NCBI GenBank assembly: GCA_902778105.1
Contig: CACYWN010000001.1
Span: 124,001 to 188,000 of the forward strand
From: an uncultured Bacteroidia bacterium
GTDB taxonomy: Bacteria; Bacteroidota; Bacteroidia; Bacteroidales; UBA932
DNA: 64,000 nucleotides
Direction of reading: 5' to 3'
The notes beneath the pieces are model-generated. The model was not told where the DNA came from, did not search any database, and saw nothing but the letters and a program-made list of their open reading frames with translations. Positions 24,596 to 32,806 of the stretch are shown here, in pieces; within the stretch, counting starts at the first letter, position 1, and the number at the start of each line of letters is the position of its first letter. The translations under genes were made by a program, and so were the position numbers.

Positions 24596-26971
24596 ATGAA
24601 GAAAGTTTCCCTGATGCTTGGTGCAGCGCTTTGCACCGTCTCCGCCCTGGCACAGCCCCAGTTGCGTCCGGACAACATCGACGAGGTCCTGAAGGCCATG
24701 ACCCTCGAGGAAAAGGCCACGCTCCTGGTGGGCTCCGGCTGGGGCAGTATGGTGGGTGGTCTCACGGGTTCCGACGAGGTTCTCGTCTCCGGCGCCGCCG
24801 GTACCACCCGGGCTATACCGCGCCTTGGCATCCCGCAGACCGTCCTCTCCGACGGCCCTGCCGGCCTCCGCATCAACCCTACCCGTCCGGGCACGGACAA
24901 GACCTTTTACTGCACCGGATTCCCGGTAGGCACCTCGCTGGCATCGTCCTGGAATGCTCCGCTGGTGGAGGAACTCACCACCGCGATGGGCGAGGAAGTC
25001 AAGGAATACGGCGCCGACGTTCTGCTGGCCCCCGGCATGAACCTGCACCGCAACCCCCTCTGCGGCCGTAACTTCGAGTATTTCTCCGAGGACCCGCTCC
25101 TGACCGGCAAGATGGCCGCCGCCTATACCCGCGGCATCCAGTCGAACGGCGTCGGCGTGTCCGTCAAGCACTTCGCTGGCAACAGCCAGGAGACGAACCG
25201 CATGGCGAATGACGCCCGCATCAACCCGAGAGCCCTCCGCGAGCTCTATCTCAAGGGCTTCGAGATTGCCGTCAAGGAATCCGACCCCTGGACCATCATG
25301 TCCTCCTATAACCGGATCAACGGTCCCTACACCCAGGCCAACCGTGACCTCCTCTACACCATTCTGCGCGAAGAGTGGGGTTTCAAGGGCATCGTCATGA
25401 CCGACTGGACCGGCCCCCGCAAGACCGTGCAGCAGATCGGTGCCATCAACGACCTCCTGGAACCGGGCATGGACCAGTTCATCGGTGAAATCGTTGCCGG
25501 TGTCCAGAACGGTACCCTGAAGATCGAAGACGTGGACATGTGCGTCCGTAACATGCTGGAATACATCGTGAAGACTCCGCGTTTCCAGGATTACAAGTAT
25601 TCCGACAAGCCCGACCTTGAGGGCCATGCCAAGCTCGTCCGCAAGGCGGCGGCTGAGGGAATGGTTCTCCTGGAGAACAATGGTGTCCTGCCCCTCAAGG
25701 GCGTGAAGAAGGTTGCCCTCTACGGCGTAGGCTCCTATGACTTCATCGCCGGCGGCACCGGCTCCGGCAATGTGAACAAGAAATATGTCCGCAACGTCGC
25801 CGAAGGCCTTCGCGTGAATGGCTTCGAGGTCAATACCGACATCGAGACCTGGTACAACCAGTATATCGCGCTGCAGAAGACGGAACTCAAGAATAACGTT
25901 TCTCCTTCCTCCGTCCTTCTCGGCGAACCTGTCATCCCCGAAATGGAGGTTTCCCGCGGATTCATCAACAAGGTGGTTCCGCAGTCCGACATCGCTGTTC
26001 TTACCATCTCCCGCAACGCGGGCGAGGGGGGCGACCGCCGGGCCGAGGACGGCGACTGGACCCTCACCGGGGCCGAGCGCAAGCTCCTGCAGGATCTCTG
26101 CGACGCCTACCACTATGCCGGCAAGAAGGTTGTCGTGGTCCTGAATATCGGCGGCGTGATCGAGACCGCTTCCTGGAAGAATCTTCCGGATGCCGTTCTC
26201 CTTGCCTGGACTCCGGGCCAGGAAGGCGGCTACACCGTAGCGGATGTCCTTTCCGGTGCCTCCTATCCTTCCGGCAAGCTCCCGATGACTTTCCCGGTCA
26301 GCTATTTCGACATCCCTTCCTCCTATAACTTCCCGTTCGACTACGTGGGTGACGGCTCCTTCAACCCGTTCGCATCCGATGACGAGGACGAAGAGGCTAA
26401 TGCGTTGGCCGCTATGTTCGGATACGGAAAGGTGAAGAAGGCCAACGTGGATTTCACCGAATACAAGGAAGGTATCTGGGTTGGTTACCGTTACTTCACT
26501 ACGGCCGGAAAGGACGTCTCCTATCCGTTCGGCTACGGTCTCGGCTACACGACCTTCGGCTACTCCAAGCCGGTCGTGAAGGTGGCGAAGGACGGAACTG
26601 TTACCGCTTCCATCACCGTGACCAACACCGGTTCCTTCGCCGGTAAGGAGGCTGTGCAGCTGTATGTTACGGCTCCGGACGGCGGTCTTGTGAAGCCCGC
26701 TTGCGAGCTCCGTGCCTTCGCGAAGACCCGCGAGTTGAAGCCCGGCGAGAGCCAGACGCTCACGATGACCGTGGATCCGTACACCCTCGCTTCCTTCAAC
26801 GAAACCACCAGTTCCTGGGAGACTGCCGCCGGCGCCTATACCGCCCACTTCGGTGCCTCCGTCGCCGACATCCGCGCCACGGCACCCTTCAAGCTGGCGA
26901 AGGCTCAGTCCTGGCCGGCGCACCGGGTGATGCTTCCCACGGAGCCGGTTGAAGAAATCAAGGTGAAATAG
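24596..26971 (+). CDS. GH3 beta-glycosidase (secreted)
   Basis: 791 residues with signal peptide MKKVSLMLGAALCTVSALAQ. GH3 N-terminal barrel: PRLGIPQTVLSDGPAGLRIN, GADVLLAPGMNLHRNPLCGR, VGVSVKHFAGNSQETNR, and the nucleophile Asp270 in IVMTDWTGPRK. The alpha/beta sandwich domain has EGMVLLENNGVLPLKG and WTPGQEGGYTVADVLSGASY. A C-terminal fibronectin-III-like domain has TVTNTGSFAGKEAVQLYV. An acidic stretch SDDEDEEANALAAMFGYGKV sits before the FnIII domain. Releases beta-linked glucose or xylose from oligosaccharide ends in the periplasm. It has its own promoter and a repeat-derived terminator, so it is a single-gene unit between the CE2/GH95 operon and the HTCS regulator. Confidence 0.95.
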   Translation: MKKVSLMLGAALCTVSALAQPQLRPDNIDEVLKAMTLEEKATLLVGSGWGSMVGGLTGSDEVLVSGAAGTTRAIPRLGIPQTVLSDGPAGLRINPTRPGTDKTFYCTGFPVGTSLASSWNAPLVEELTTAMGEEVKEYGADVLLAPGMNLHRNPLCGRNFEYFSEDPLLTGKMAAAYTRGIQSNGVGVSVKHFAGNSQETNRMANDARINPRALRELYLKGFEIAVKESDPWTIMSSYNRINGPYTQANRDLLYTILREEWGFKGIVMTDWTGPRKTVQQIGAINDLLEPGMDQFIGEIVAGVQNGTLKIEDVDMCVRNMLEYIVKTPRFQDYKYSDKPDLEGHAKLVRKAAAEGMVLLENNGVLPLKGVKKVALYGVGSYDFIAGGTGSGNVNKKYVRNVAEGLRVNGFEVNTDIETWYNQYIALQKTELKNNVSPSSVLLGEPVIPEMEVSRGFINKVVPQSDIAVLTISRNAGEGGDRRAEDGDWTLTGAERKLLQDLCDAYHYAGKKVVVVLNIGGVIETASWKNLPDAVLLAWTPGQEGGYTVADVLSGASYPSGKLPMTFPVSYFDIPSSYNFPFDYVGDGSFNPFASDDEDEEANALAAMFGYGKVKKANVDFTEYKEGIWVGYRYFTTAGKDVSYPFGYGLGYTTFGYSKPVVKVAKDGTVTASITVTNTGSFAGKEAVQLYVTAPDGGLVKPACELRAFAKTRELKPGESQTLTMTVDPYTLASFNETTSSWETAAGAYTAHFGASVADIRATAPFKLAKAQSWPAHRVMLPTEPVEEIKVK

Positions 26972-27085
26972 ATTCCTTCGCTTCGCTCGGAATGACAAAA
27001 GAGCGCTCGGAATGACAAGGGACCTGCCGTGAAGCGGGTCCCTTTTGTCATCCCGAGGAGGTCAAAGACCGACGAAGGGATCTAT
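26971..27085. repeat. Cluster of dispersed repeats after GH3
   Basis: CTTCGCTTCGCTCGGAATGA (26977-26996), a shortened GCGCTCGGAATGACA (27003-27017) and TGTCATCCCGAGGAGGTC with GACGAAGGGATCT (27047-27083). The first form recurs at 53785-53811 and the last inside metH at 62891-62945. Confidence 0.75.
27013..27050. terminator. Repeat-derived hairpin terminator
   Basis: TGACAAGGGACC (27013-27024) pairs with GGTCCC-TT-TTGTCA (27037-27050; two unpaired T). The T-rich 3' arm (CCCTTTTG) gives it terminator character for GH3; it also precedes the end of the convergent sensor gene. Confidence 0.6.
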
Positions 27086-27096
27086 TGTACTTTTCG

Positions 27097-30000
27097 TCAT
27101 CCTACATACTCCGACGGCGGGACGCCGAACTGCTTCTTGAAGGAAGTGGAGAAGTGGGAGAGGGTGTTGAAGCCGGTCATATAGGCGATCTCAGACATGT
27201 TGTGCTTTCCTTCCTTCAGAAGGTCAGCGGCCCGGTTCAATTTATACCGCTTGAAAAAGACGCTCGGATTCTCGCCGGTGAGGCCCTTGACTTTGTAATA
27301 GAACTTGGTGCGGGAAATCTTCATCATCTCGGTAATACGGGTGATGTCCAGGTCCACGTTCGCGAGCTCCTTTTCCATCAGTTCGTAGAGTTCCTTCATG
27401 AATGCGGCGTCACGCGGTGAGAGAGCTTCGGGTTCGATGTCCTCCGTCGTGGTAACGGATCCCAGCCGCTGGTGCAGTTTCTCGCGGTTGTCCAGCAAGG
27501 ACTTGACCAGGGCAAGCAGATAGGCGGGCTGGAAGGGCTTCGTGACGTAAGCATCCGCTCCTTCCTGAAGGCCCTGGACCTGGTTTTCCACGGCGACCTT
27601 GGCCGTAACCAGCACTACGGGGATGTGACTGAGCTGAAGATCGCCCTTGATGCGGGCGCAGAGCTCATACCCGTCCATGCCCGGCATGACCACATCGCTG
27701 ATGATGAGGTCCGGTGTATCTTCCTCCATTCCTTTGAGCGCACTGGCGGCATCGAAGAACAGGGAGACCCGATACTGCGTCTTGAGCATCACTTTCAGGT
27801 AGTTGGCGATGTCGATGTCGTCATCCACGATGGCGATATGCCGTTTCTTGTTCTCCTGCTCCGGAACGTCCTCGGTGATGGATTCGGCCAGGGCGTGCGA
27901 GGAAAGTTGAGGCGTGTCTTCCGTGCGCTCTTCTTCCGTGTACGAACTGGCACTCACGGGGAGGACCAGGCTGAAGAGAGCACCCCCTTCCTCCCGGTTC
28001 CAGGCGCGGATATAACCATGGTGAAGCATACAAAGTGCGCGGGCATAATAGAGGCCGATTCCGGAACCGGCGACCTTCTTCCCGGGAGTTGCCTGGTAAA
28101 AGCGCTCGAAAACCTTCTCCAACTGGTCTTCGGAGATGCCGGGGCCCGAATCGGAAACGCTGATGCAGGCGTACTGGCCGTCTGTATCGGCTTCCGTAAG
28201 GGGGAAGCGGGCGGCGGCGTCGGCACGGGAAATCACATCGAAGGCGAGGGAGACCTTTCCTCCGGCGGGAGTGAACTTGAGCGCGTTGGAGAGCAGGTTC
28301 ATCACTACCTTCTGTACCTTGTCGGCGTCGACCCACATGGTGAAGGAATCTTCCAGTCCATAAGTGTTGAGTTCGATTCCCTTGGATTGGGAGTTGAAAC
28401 GGAAGAGACTGGCGGTGTCCCGCAAGGGCTCCACGATATCCATCTTGGCCACCTTCATCTGGAGTTTGCTGTTCCCGATGCGGTTGAAATCCAATAGCTG
28501 GTTCACCAGCGACAGCATCCAGGTGGTGTTGCGGCGGATGATGTCCACCAGCTTCCGGTCCTGTCCCTGGATGCCGTCCGAGTCGGAAAGCTGCTGGGCG
28601 GGACCAGCAATCATGGTGAGCGGGGTGCGGAACTCGTGGGCGACGTTGGAGAAGTAGTCCATCTGGATCTTGTTCAGGGCCTTTTCCGCCCTTTCGGCCT
28701 CTTCCGCTTTTTCCCGTTCGCGGCGGACTTCCCGGATCCGACGGGCCGCCTCTTTCCGGACGCGATGGATGTGCCGGTAGAATGTGTAGAGGATGCCGAT
28801 GAAGAAAACGGCCAGGAGGATCCACAGCAGCGTGGCCCACCAGGTGCAGTACCAAGGCGGCAGGACGTGGATGTCCAGGATCTCCTCGGTCTCGGTCAGG
28901 GTATGGCTTCCGTTCGCGATGCGCACGTGCAGTTTATAGCGTCCGGCAGGGAGGTTGGCGAAATAGGCGTCGTGCCGCGTGTTGATCTTCACCCAGTCTT
29001 TGTCGAAACCTTCCAGTTTGTAGGCATACCGGATTTGCTCGAATTCACTGTAATCCAGGGCGGAGAAAGAGATGTTGAAGGCGTTCTGGCTGTTCCGGAT
29101 GGTGACTTGCGGTTTTTCGCACAGTTCCTTGTCCATGGGACCGTCCGGGGAAGGCTTTACCAGCTGGTTGTGGATGGTGAGATGCTCGAAAACAAGCGGA
29201 ACGGTCCGTTTGCCGGGAGCGTCCAGCGGATTGAACCAGGTGATTCCGTGCGTGCCGCCGAACACCAGCGTACCGTCCGGCAGGATGCAGGACGCGCGGT
29301 CGTTGAACTGGTCCCCGCCGATGCCGTCGGCCTCGAAGAAATGAACGAAAGTACCGACCGTTCGGTCGTATTTCGCCAGGCCGTTCATCGTACTGACCCA
29401 AATATTCCCCTGACGGTCCTCCTCGATGGAACAGATGTCCAGGCAGGGAAGACCTTCCATGGGGTGGGTTTTTCCCAGCGTCCTGTCGTCCAGCAGGAGA
29501 CCGTTGGCAATGGTTCCGATCCAGATATTGCCGCTGCTGTCCTTGTGGAGGCAGTTGGGGATGATGACCGAACGGCGCACGCAGGCAGCCTGTTCCTCTT
29601 CCGTCATCGTGTGAGGCTTAACCTCCATGGAATAGGTGTTCACATAGACGGGAGACATGTTGAAGCGCCCTGCAAGAAGCTGGCCGGGCTCGTTCAGGAT
29701 CATGCTGGGCACGAAAGTCCATTCTCCTTCGCCGACAAGCCTGACTTCCTCCCGGCTCCGGTCTTTCTTGTCATAGCGGGTGAGGCTTTCGCTTAATCCG
29801 CCGATCCACAGGATTCCCCGGTCATCCTCCAGGACGGAGAGGGGAGAGAGGACATAGACCACATCTTTGGAAATGAGGCGGTTGCCGTCCCAAAGACAGC
29901 GGATGACCCGCATCTTGCTCGAGAAAGATACCCAGAGGTCTCCGTCCCGGTCGCAATAGACGCCGGAACTGCGGATATAGCCCACGCCGCTGTCCGGAAT

Positions 30001-31161
30001 GAGATGGTCGATGGAAACCTCTTTCAATTGCTTGGTAGACAGGTCATAACGGAACAGGCCGTCCTGCAGGGTGGTGATCCAGAGAGCGCCGGCCTTGTCC
30101 GGACAGAGGGAGATGACGTTCTTGTTCCTGAGCGCCTCGGTCAAATACTTGTTGGTACCGAACTGGCTGTGTCCCTGATAAGAGACATGGTAGCCTTGGT
30201 CGGTGGTCCCGAACCAGAGATTCCCATGACTGTCGCGGAAGATAGTCCTTACTTCGGTATCCGGAACCGTGAGGGGAAAATCACCATGGTCCTGGAACAG
30301 GACGGTTTCATGGGTCCGGTTGTACAGGAAGAAGCCTTTGCCAATAGCATTCATCAGCAGGGAGTTGCCGTCAATGGCGAAGATGATGTCGATGTCTCCG
30401 CTCATGAGATGCTTCTCCGCAGCGACGGCGTCGGGAAGGGGCTTCCAGTTACCGCTGCGGATATCCAGGATGCTCAGCTGCCCCATGCCCGAAAGCCAAA
30501 GCTCACCTTGTCCGGCATCGCAGAGGTGATAGACTTGATGGGGAAGGGAATAGGTCTGCTGGAGGGAGAAATCCTGCGTGGAATAGCAGTTGAGCAGGAA
30601 ACCGCCACCGGTAATCACCCACAGGCGGTCGTCGGCAGTGACGAGGGCGGATGGAGTACCGAAAGCGTTGAACTCCCGGAGGACGGGGCGCAGGGCTTCC
30701 TGCGCGGCGTCATAAAGGAACAGTTCCATTCCGTTGGAAAACAGGAGTTTCCCGTCGTGTGTCTCCAGGATCTGGGAAATGTTGCGGTTGTCGCTCAGGA
30801 GGCCGACCCGATGGAATCCATCCTGTTGCGTATGCCTGGCCACGCCATTGACCGTTGCGACCCACAACGTTCCATCCTGCGCGCTGTGCAGGGCGTTGAT
30901 CTGGTTGTCCGGAAGGCCTGATTGGTCGTCCATGCAGAAAAAATGCTGGAATTCTCCGGGTGTATACTTGTTCAGCCCCCGGAAAGTGCCCATCCAGATA
31001 TGTCCGTACCGGTCTTCTGCAAAGCAGTTCACCCGTTGGTTGGACAGGCGGTCGGAGATGACGACGCTCCCCTCTGCGGGTGTGGGTAGGGGTGGTTGAT
31101 GGGATTGGCAGGCGCCCAGGACCAGGAGTCCCAGGACCAGGCCGGTCAGTGGTGCTCTCAT
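27097..31161 (-). CDS. Hybrid two-component system sensor/regulator (HTCS)
   Basis: 1354 residues from ATG 31161, lipoprotein-like signal MRAPLTGLVLGLLVLGACQS. Order: periplasmic double beta-propeller of two-component-regulator repeats to ~residue 690 (GHIWMGTFRGLNKY, GNLWFGTTDQGY, GNIWVSTMNGLAKYD); Y_Y_Y domain (RYAYKLEGFDKDW, GRYKLHVRIANG); membrane segment ~770-795 (WATLLWILLAVFFIGILYTF); coiled coil; HisKA with phospho-His in VAHEFRTPLTM (~838); HATPase with ADKVQKVVMNLLSNALKFTP and GSGIGLYYARAL; receiver with Asp in LIISDVVMPGMDG (~1155); AraC-type HTH at the end. One-polypeptide sensors of this type bind an oligosaccharide and activate the adjacent PUL, here the divergent operon from 31330. 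The reading frame stays open to 32784 antisense to the esterase, but that extension is not a gene. Confidence 0.96.
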   Translation of the reverse strand: MRAPLTGLVLGLLVLGACQSHQPPLPTPAEGSVVISDRLSNQRVNCFAEDRYGHIWMGTFRGLNKYTPGEFQHFFCMDDQSGLPDNQINALHSAQDGTLWVATVNGVARHTQQDGFHRVGLLSDNRNISQILETHDGKLLFSNGMELFLYDAAQEALRPVLREFNAFGTPSALVTADDRLWVITGGGFLLNCYSTQDFSLQQTYSLPHQVYHLCDAGQGELWLSGMGQLSILDIRSGNWKPLPDAVAAEKHLMSGDIDIIFAIDGNSLLMNAIGKGFFLYNRTHETVLFQDHGDFPLTVPDTEVRTIFRDSHGNLWFGTTDQGYHVSYQGHSQFGTNKYLTEALRNKNVISLCPDKAGALWITTLQDGLFRYDLSTKQLKEVSIDHLIPDSGVGYIRSSGVYCDRDGDLWVSFSSKMRVIRCLWDGNRLISKDVVYVLSPLSVLEDDRGILWIGGLSESLTRYDKKDRSREEVRLVGEGEWTFVPSMILNEPGQLLAGRFNMSPVYVNTYSMEVKPHTMTEEEQAACVRRSVIIPNCLHKDSSGNIWIGTIANGLLLDDRTLGKTHPMEGLPCLDICSIEEDRQGNIWVSTMNGLAKYDRTVGTFVHFFEADGIGGDQFNDRASCILPDGTLVFGGTHGITWFNPLDAPGKRTVPLVFEHLTIHNQLVKPSPDGPMDKELCEKPQVTIRNSQNAFNISFSALDYSEFEQIRYAYKLEGFDKDWVKINTRHDAYFANLPAGRYKLHVRIANGSHTLTETEEILDIHVLPPWYCTWWATLLWILLAVFFIGILYTFYRHIHRVRKEAARRIREVRREREKAEEAERAEKALNKIQMDYFSNVAHEFRTPLTMIAGPAQQLSDSDGIQGQDRKLVDIIRRNTTWMLSLVNQLLDFNRIGNSKLQMKVAKMDIVEPLRDTASLFRFNSQSKGIELNTYGLEDSFTMWVDADKVQKVVMNLLSNALKFTPAGGKVSLAFDVISRADAAARFPLTEADTDGQYACISVSDSGPGISEDQLEKVFERFYQATPGKKVAGSGIGLYYARALCMLHHGYIRAWNREEGGALFSLVLPVSASSYTEEERTEDTPQLSSHALAESITEDVPEQENKKRHIAIVDDDIDIANYLKVMLKTQYRVSLFFDAASALKGMEEDTPDLIISDVVMPGMDGYELCARIKGDLQLSHIPVVLVTAKVAVENQVQGLQEGADAYVTKPFQPAYLLALVKSLLDNREKLHQRLGSVTTTEDIEPEALSPRDAAFMKELYELMEKELANVDLDITRITEMMKISRTKFYYKVKGLTGENPSVFFKRYKLNRAADLLKEGKHNMSEIAYMTGFNTLSHFSTSFKKQFGVPPSEYVG

Positions 31162-31329
31162 GATACAAATATACCTTACTTTTTGTAAAAACGCGTGTAT
31201 TTGAACAAATCGAAAGACTTTTGAACAATTAAAAATCTTTATAAAACGCAAGGAAAAGGATTTGAAACAGGGTAAAAAGGTTTGCCGTGTTTTCTTCTCA
31301 ATTTTGCATCCGACAAACCATATCGTCGA
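31162..31329. promoter_or_regulatory. Divergent PUL control region
   Basis: 168-base AT-rich gap between the HTCS and the PUL operon. TATATTTG at 31166-31173 (minus) is a -7 box 4 bases from the HTCS ATG. No consensus -7 box was found for the plus-strand operon, as expected if it needs the HTCS activator. The operator is presumably here, but no direct repeat was clear by eye. Confidence 0.55.
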
Positions 31330-32787
31330 ATGACATTGAAACCCATAGCCGCCCTTTTGGGCATCACGCTCCTCCTGGCCGCCTGCGGACAGCCGGCCCG
31401 CCGCGGAGCATCGCAGTGCTTGTCTGCCTTGGAGACATCCTCCACCAGTTCCGTCGTTACCACCCAGTCCGGCCCTGTTGCCGGATATATCGACGACGGT
31501 GTGTACATCTACAAAGGCATCCCTTATGGTAAAGCCGACCGCTTCATGCCTCCCGTGGATCCGGACCCCTGGAAGGAAGTCCGTCCCAGCCGTGCATTCG
31601 GCCCGGTGTCTCCCCATGGCGAACGGATGGGTTGGCGGGATGACAACCAGGCTTTCACCATGCATTGGGACGACGGTTTTCCGGGTGAAGACTGTCTCCG
31701 GGTGAATGTGTGGACAGCCAGCATCAAGGCGGGGAGCAAGCTCCCGGTGATGGTCTGGCTGCACGGTGGCGGTTTCAGCGAAGGCTCTTCCCAGGAACTG
31801 ATCTGTTATGACGGGACCAACTTGGCTCGTGACCACGGGGTCGTCGTTGTTTCGCTGAATCACCGGCTCAATGCCCTGGGGTATCTGGATTTGAGCGCGT
31901 ATGGCGCGAAATACGCCAGCAGTGGCAACGTGGGCATGCTGGACATCGTGAAAGCCCTGGAGTGGGTCCGTGACAATATCGCCAATTTCGGCGGAGACCC
32001 CTCCAATGTGACCATTTTCGGACAGAGCGGAGGCGGAGGCAAGGTAAGCACCGTGATGGCGATGCCCTCGGCGAAGGGCCTTTTCCACAAGGCCATTGTG
32101 CAGAGCGGCTCGATTTTCAACCTGATGACGCCCCAGTATTCCCGCCGGATCGGTGCCGCCACGGTCTCCAACCTGGGCATCGCCCCTTCGAAGGTGGACG
32201 AGATAGCCTCGGTCCCTTATGAGAAATTGCTTGCGGCCTACAGGCAAGCCGTGAAGCAGGTAACCGAGGAGGCCCGTCAGGACGGTACACTCCCGACCAA
32301 TATCCTGGATATGATTATCTATGGGCAGCTTCCCGTCGTGGACGGTGAGGTGATTCCTTACCAGCCCGCCTCTTCGGAAGCCCTGGCCTTCTCGAAGGAC
32401 ATCCCGGTCATCATCGGCACGGTGTACAACGAGTTCACCCCCGACCGTGAGGATCCCATCTTCCGTCCGTTGGCCATCCGGCAGGCCGAGGACCGGACCG
32501 CTGCCGGGTGCGCGCCCGTATATATGTACCTTTTTAATTGGAAGACTCCGGTGCTGGACGGCTCCATGGGCAGTCCCCATTGCATCGAAATCCCCTTTGT
32601 CTTTGACAATGTCCTCCTGCACCGTACGTTCACGGGCGGGGGAGAGGACGCTGTGGAACTGGGTCACCGCGTGAGTCGCCTGTGGACCGGTTTTGCCAAG
32701 ACCGGCAAGCCGGAGTCTGACGGTTTCCCCGCTTGGGAACCTTATCCGAAGACGCTCTCGATCGATATCGAACCAACTATCCAATAA
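31330..32787 (+). CDS. Type-B carboxylesterase lipoprotein (first gene of PUL operon)
   Basis: 485 residues from ATG 31330 (MTLKPIAALLGITLLLAACG), lipobox LAAC. Alpha/beta hydrolase of the carboxylesterase type-B family: YKGIPYGKADRF, EDCLRVNVWT, oxyanion-hole LHGGGFSEG, nucleophile Ser in TIFGQSGGGGKVS, acidic residue in GTVYNEFTPD and His in SPHCIEIPFVFDN. The segment between the acidic residue and His is much shorter than in typical ~520-550-residue members (DREDPIFRPLAIRQ), so part of the lid may be lost. Probably an acetyl or aryl (feruloyl-type) esterase. SusC begins 19 bases downstream. Confidence 0.9.
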   Translation: MTLKPIAALLGITLLLAACGQPARRGASQCLSALETSSTSSVVTTQSGPVAGYIDDGVYIYKGIPYGKADRFMPPVDPDPWKEVRPSRAFGPVSPHGERMGWRDDNQAFTMHWDDGFPGEDCLRVNVWTASIKAGSKLPVMVWLHGGGFSEGSSQELICYDGTNLARDHGVVVVSLNHRLNALGYLDLSAYGAKYASSGNVGMLDIVKALEWVRDNIANFGGDPSNVTIFGQSGGGGKVSTVMAMPSAKGLFHKAIVQSGSIFNLMTPQYSRRIGAATVSNLGIAPSKVDEIASVPYEKLLAAYRQAVKQVTEEARQDGTLPTNILDMIIYGQLPVVDGEVIPYQPASSEALAFSKDIPVIIGTVYNEFTPDREDPIFRPLAIRQAEDRTAAGCAPVYMYLFNWKTPVLDGSMGSPHCIEIPFVFDNVLLHRTFTGGGEDAVELGHRVSRLWTGFAKTGKPESDGFPAWEPYPKTLSIDIEPTIQ

Positions 32788-32806
32788 CTTCTAACCAACA
32801 ACAACA

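Noticed and set aside
26971..27085. Insertion sequence remnant
   Set aside because: No transposase-like coding or target-site duplication was seen; the pieces match short dispersed repeats found elsewhere in the window.
31162..32784. N-terminal extension of the HTCS reading frame on the minus strand
   Set aside because: It is antisense to the carboxylesterase, lacks domain-like sequence, and a lipoprotein signal starts at 31161 next to a -7 box.
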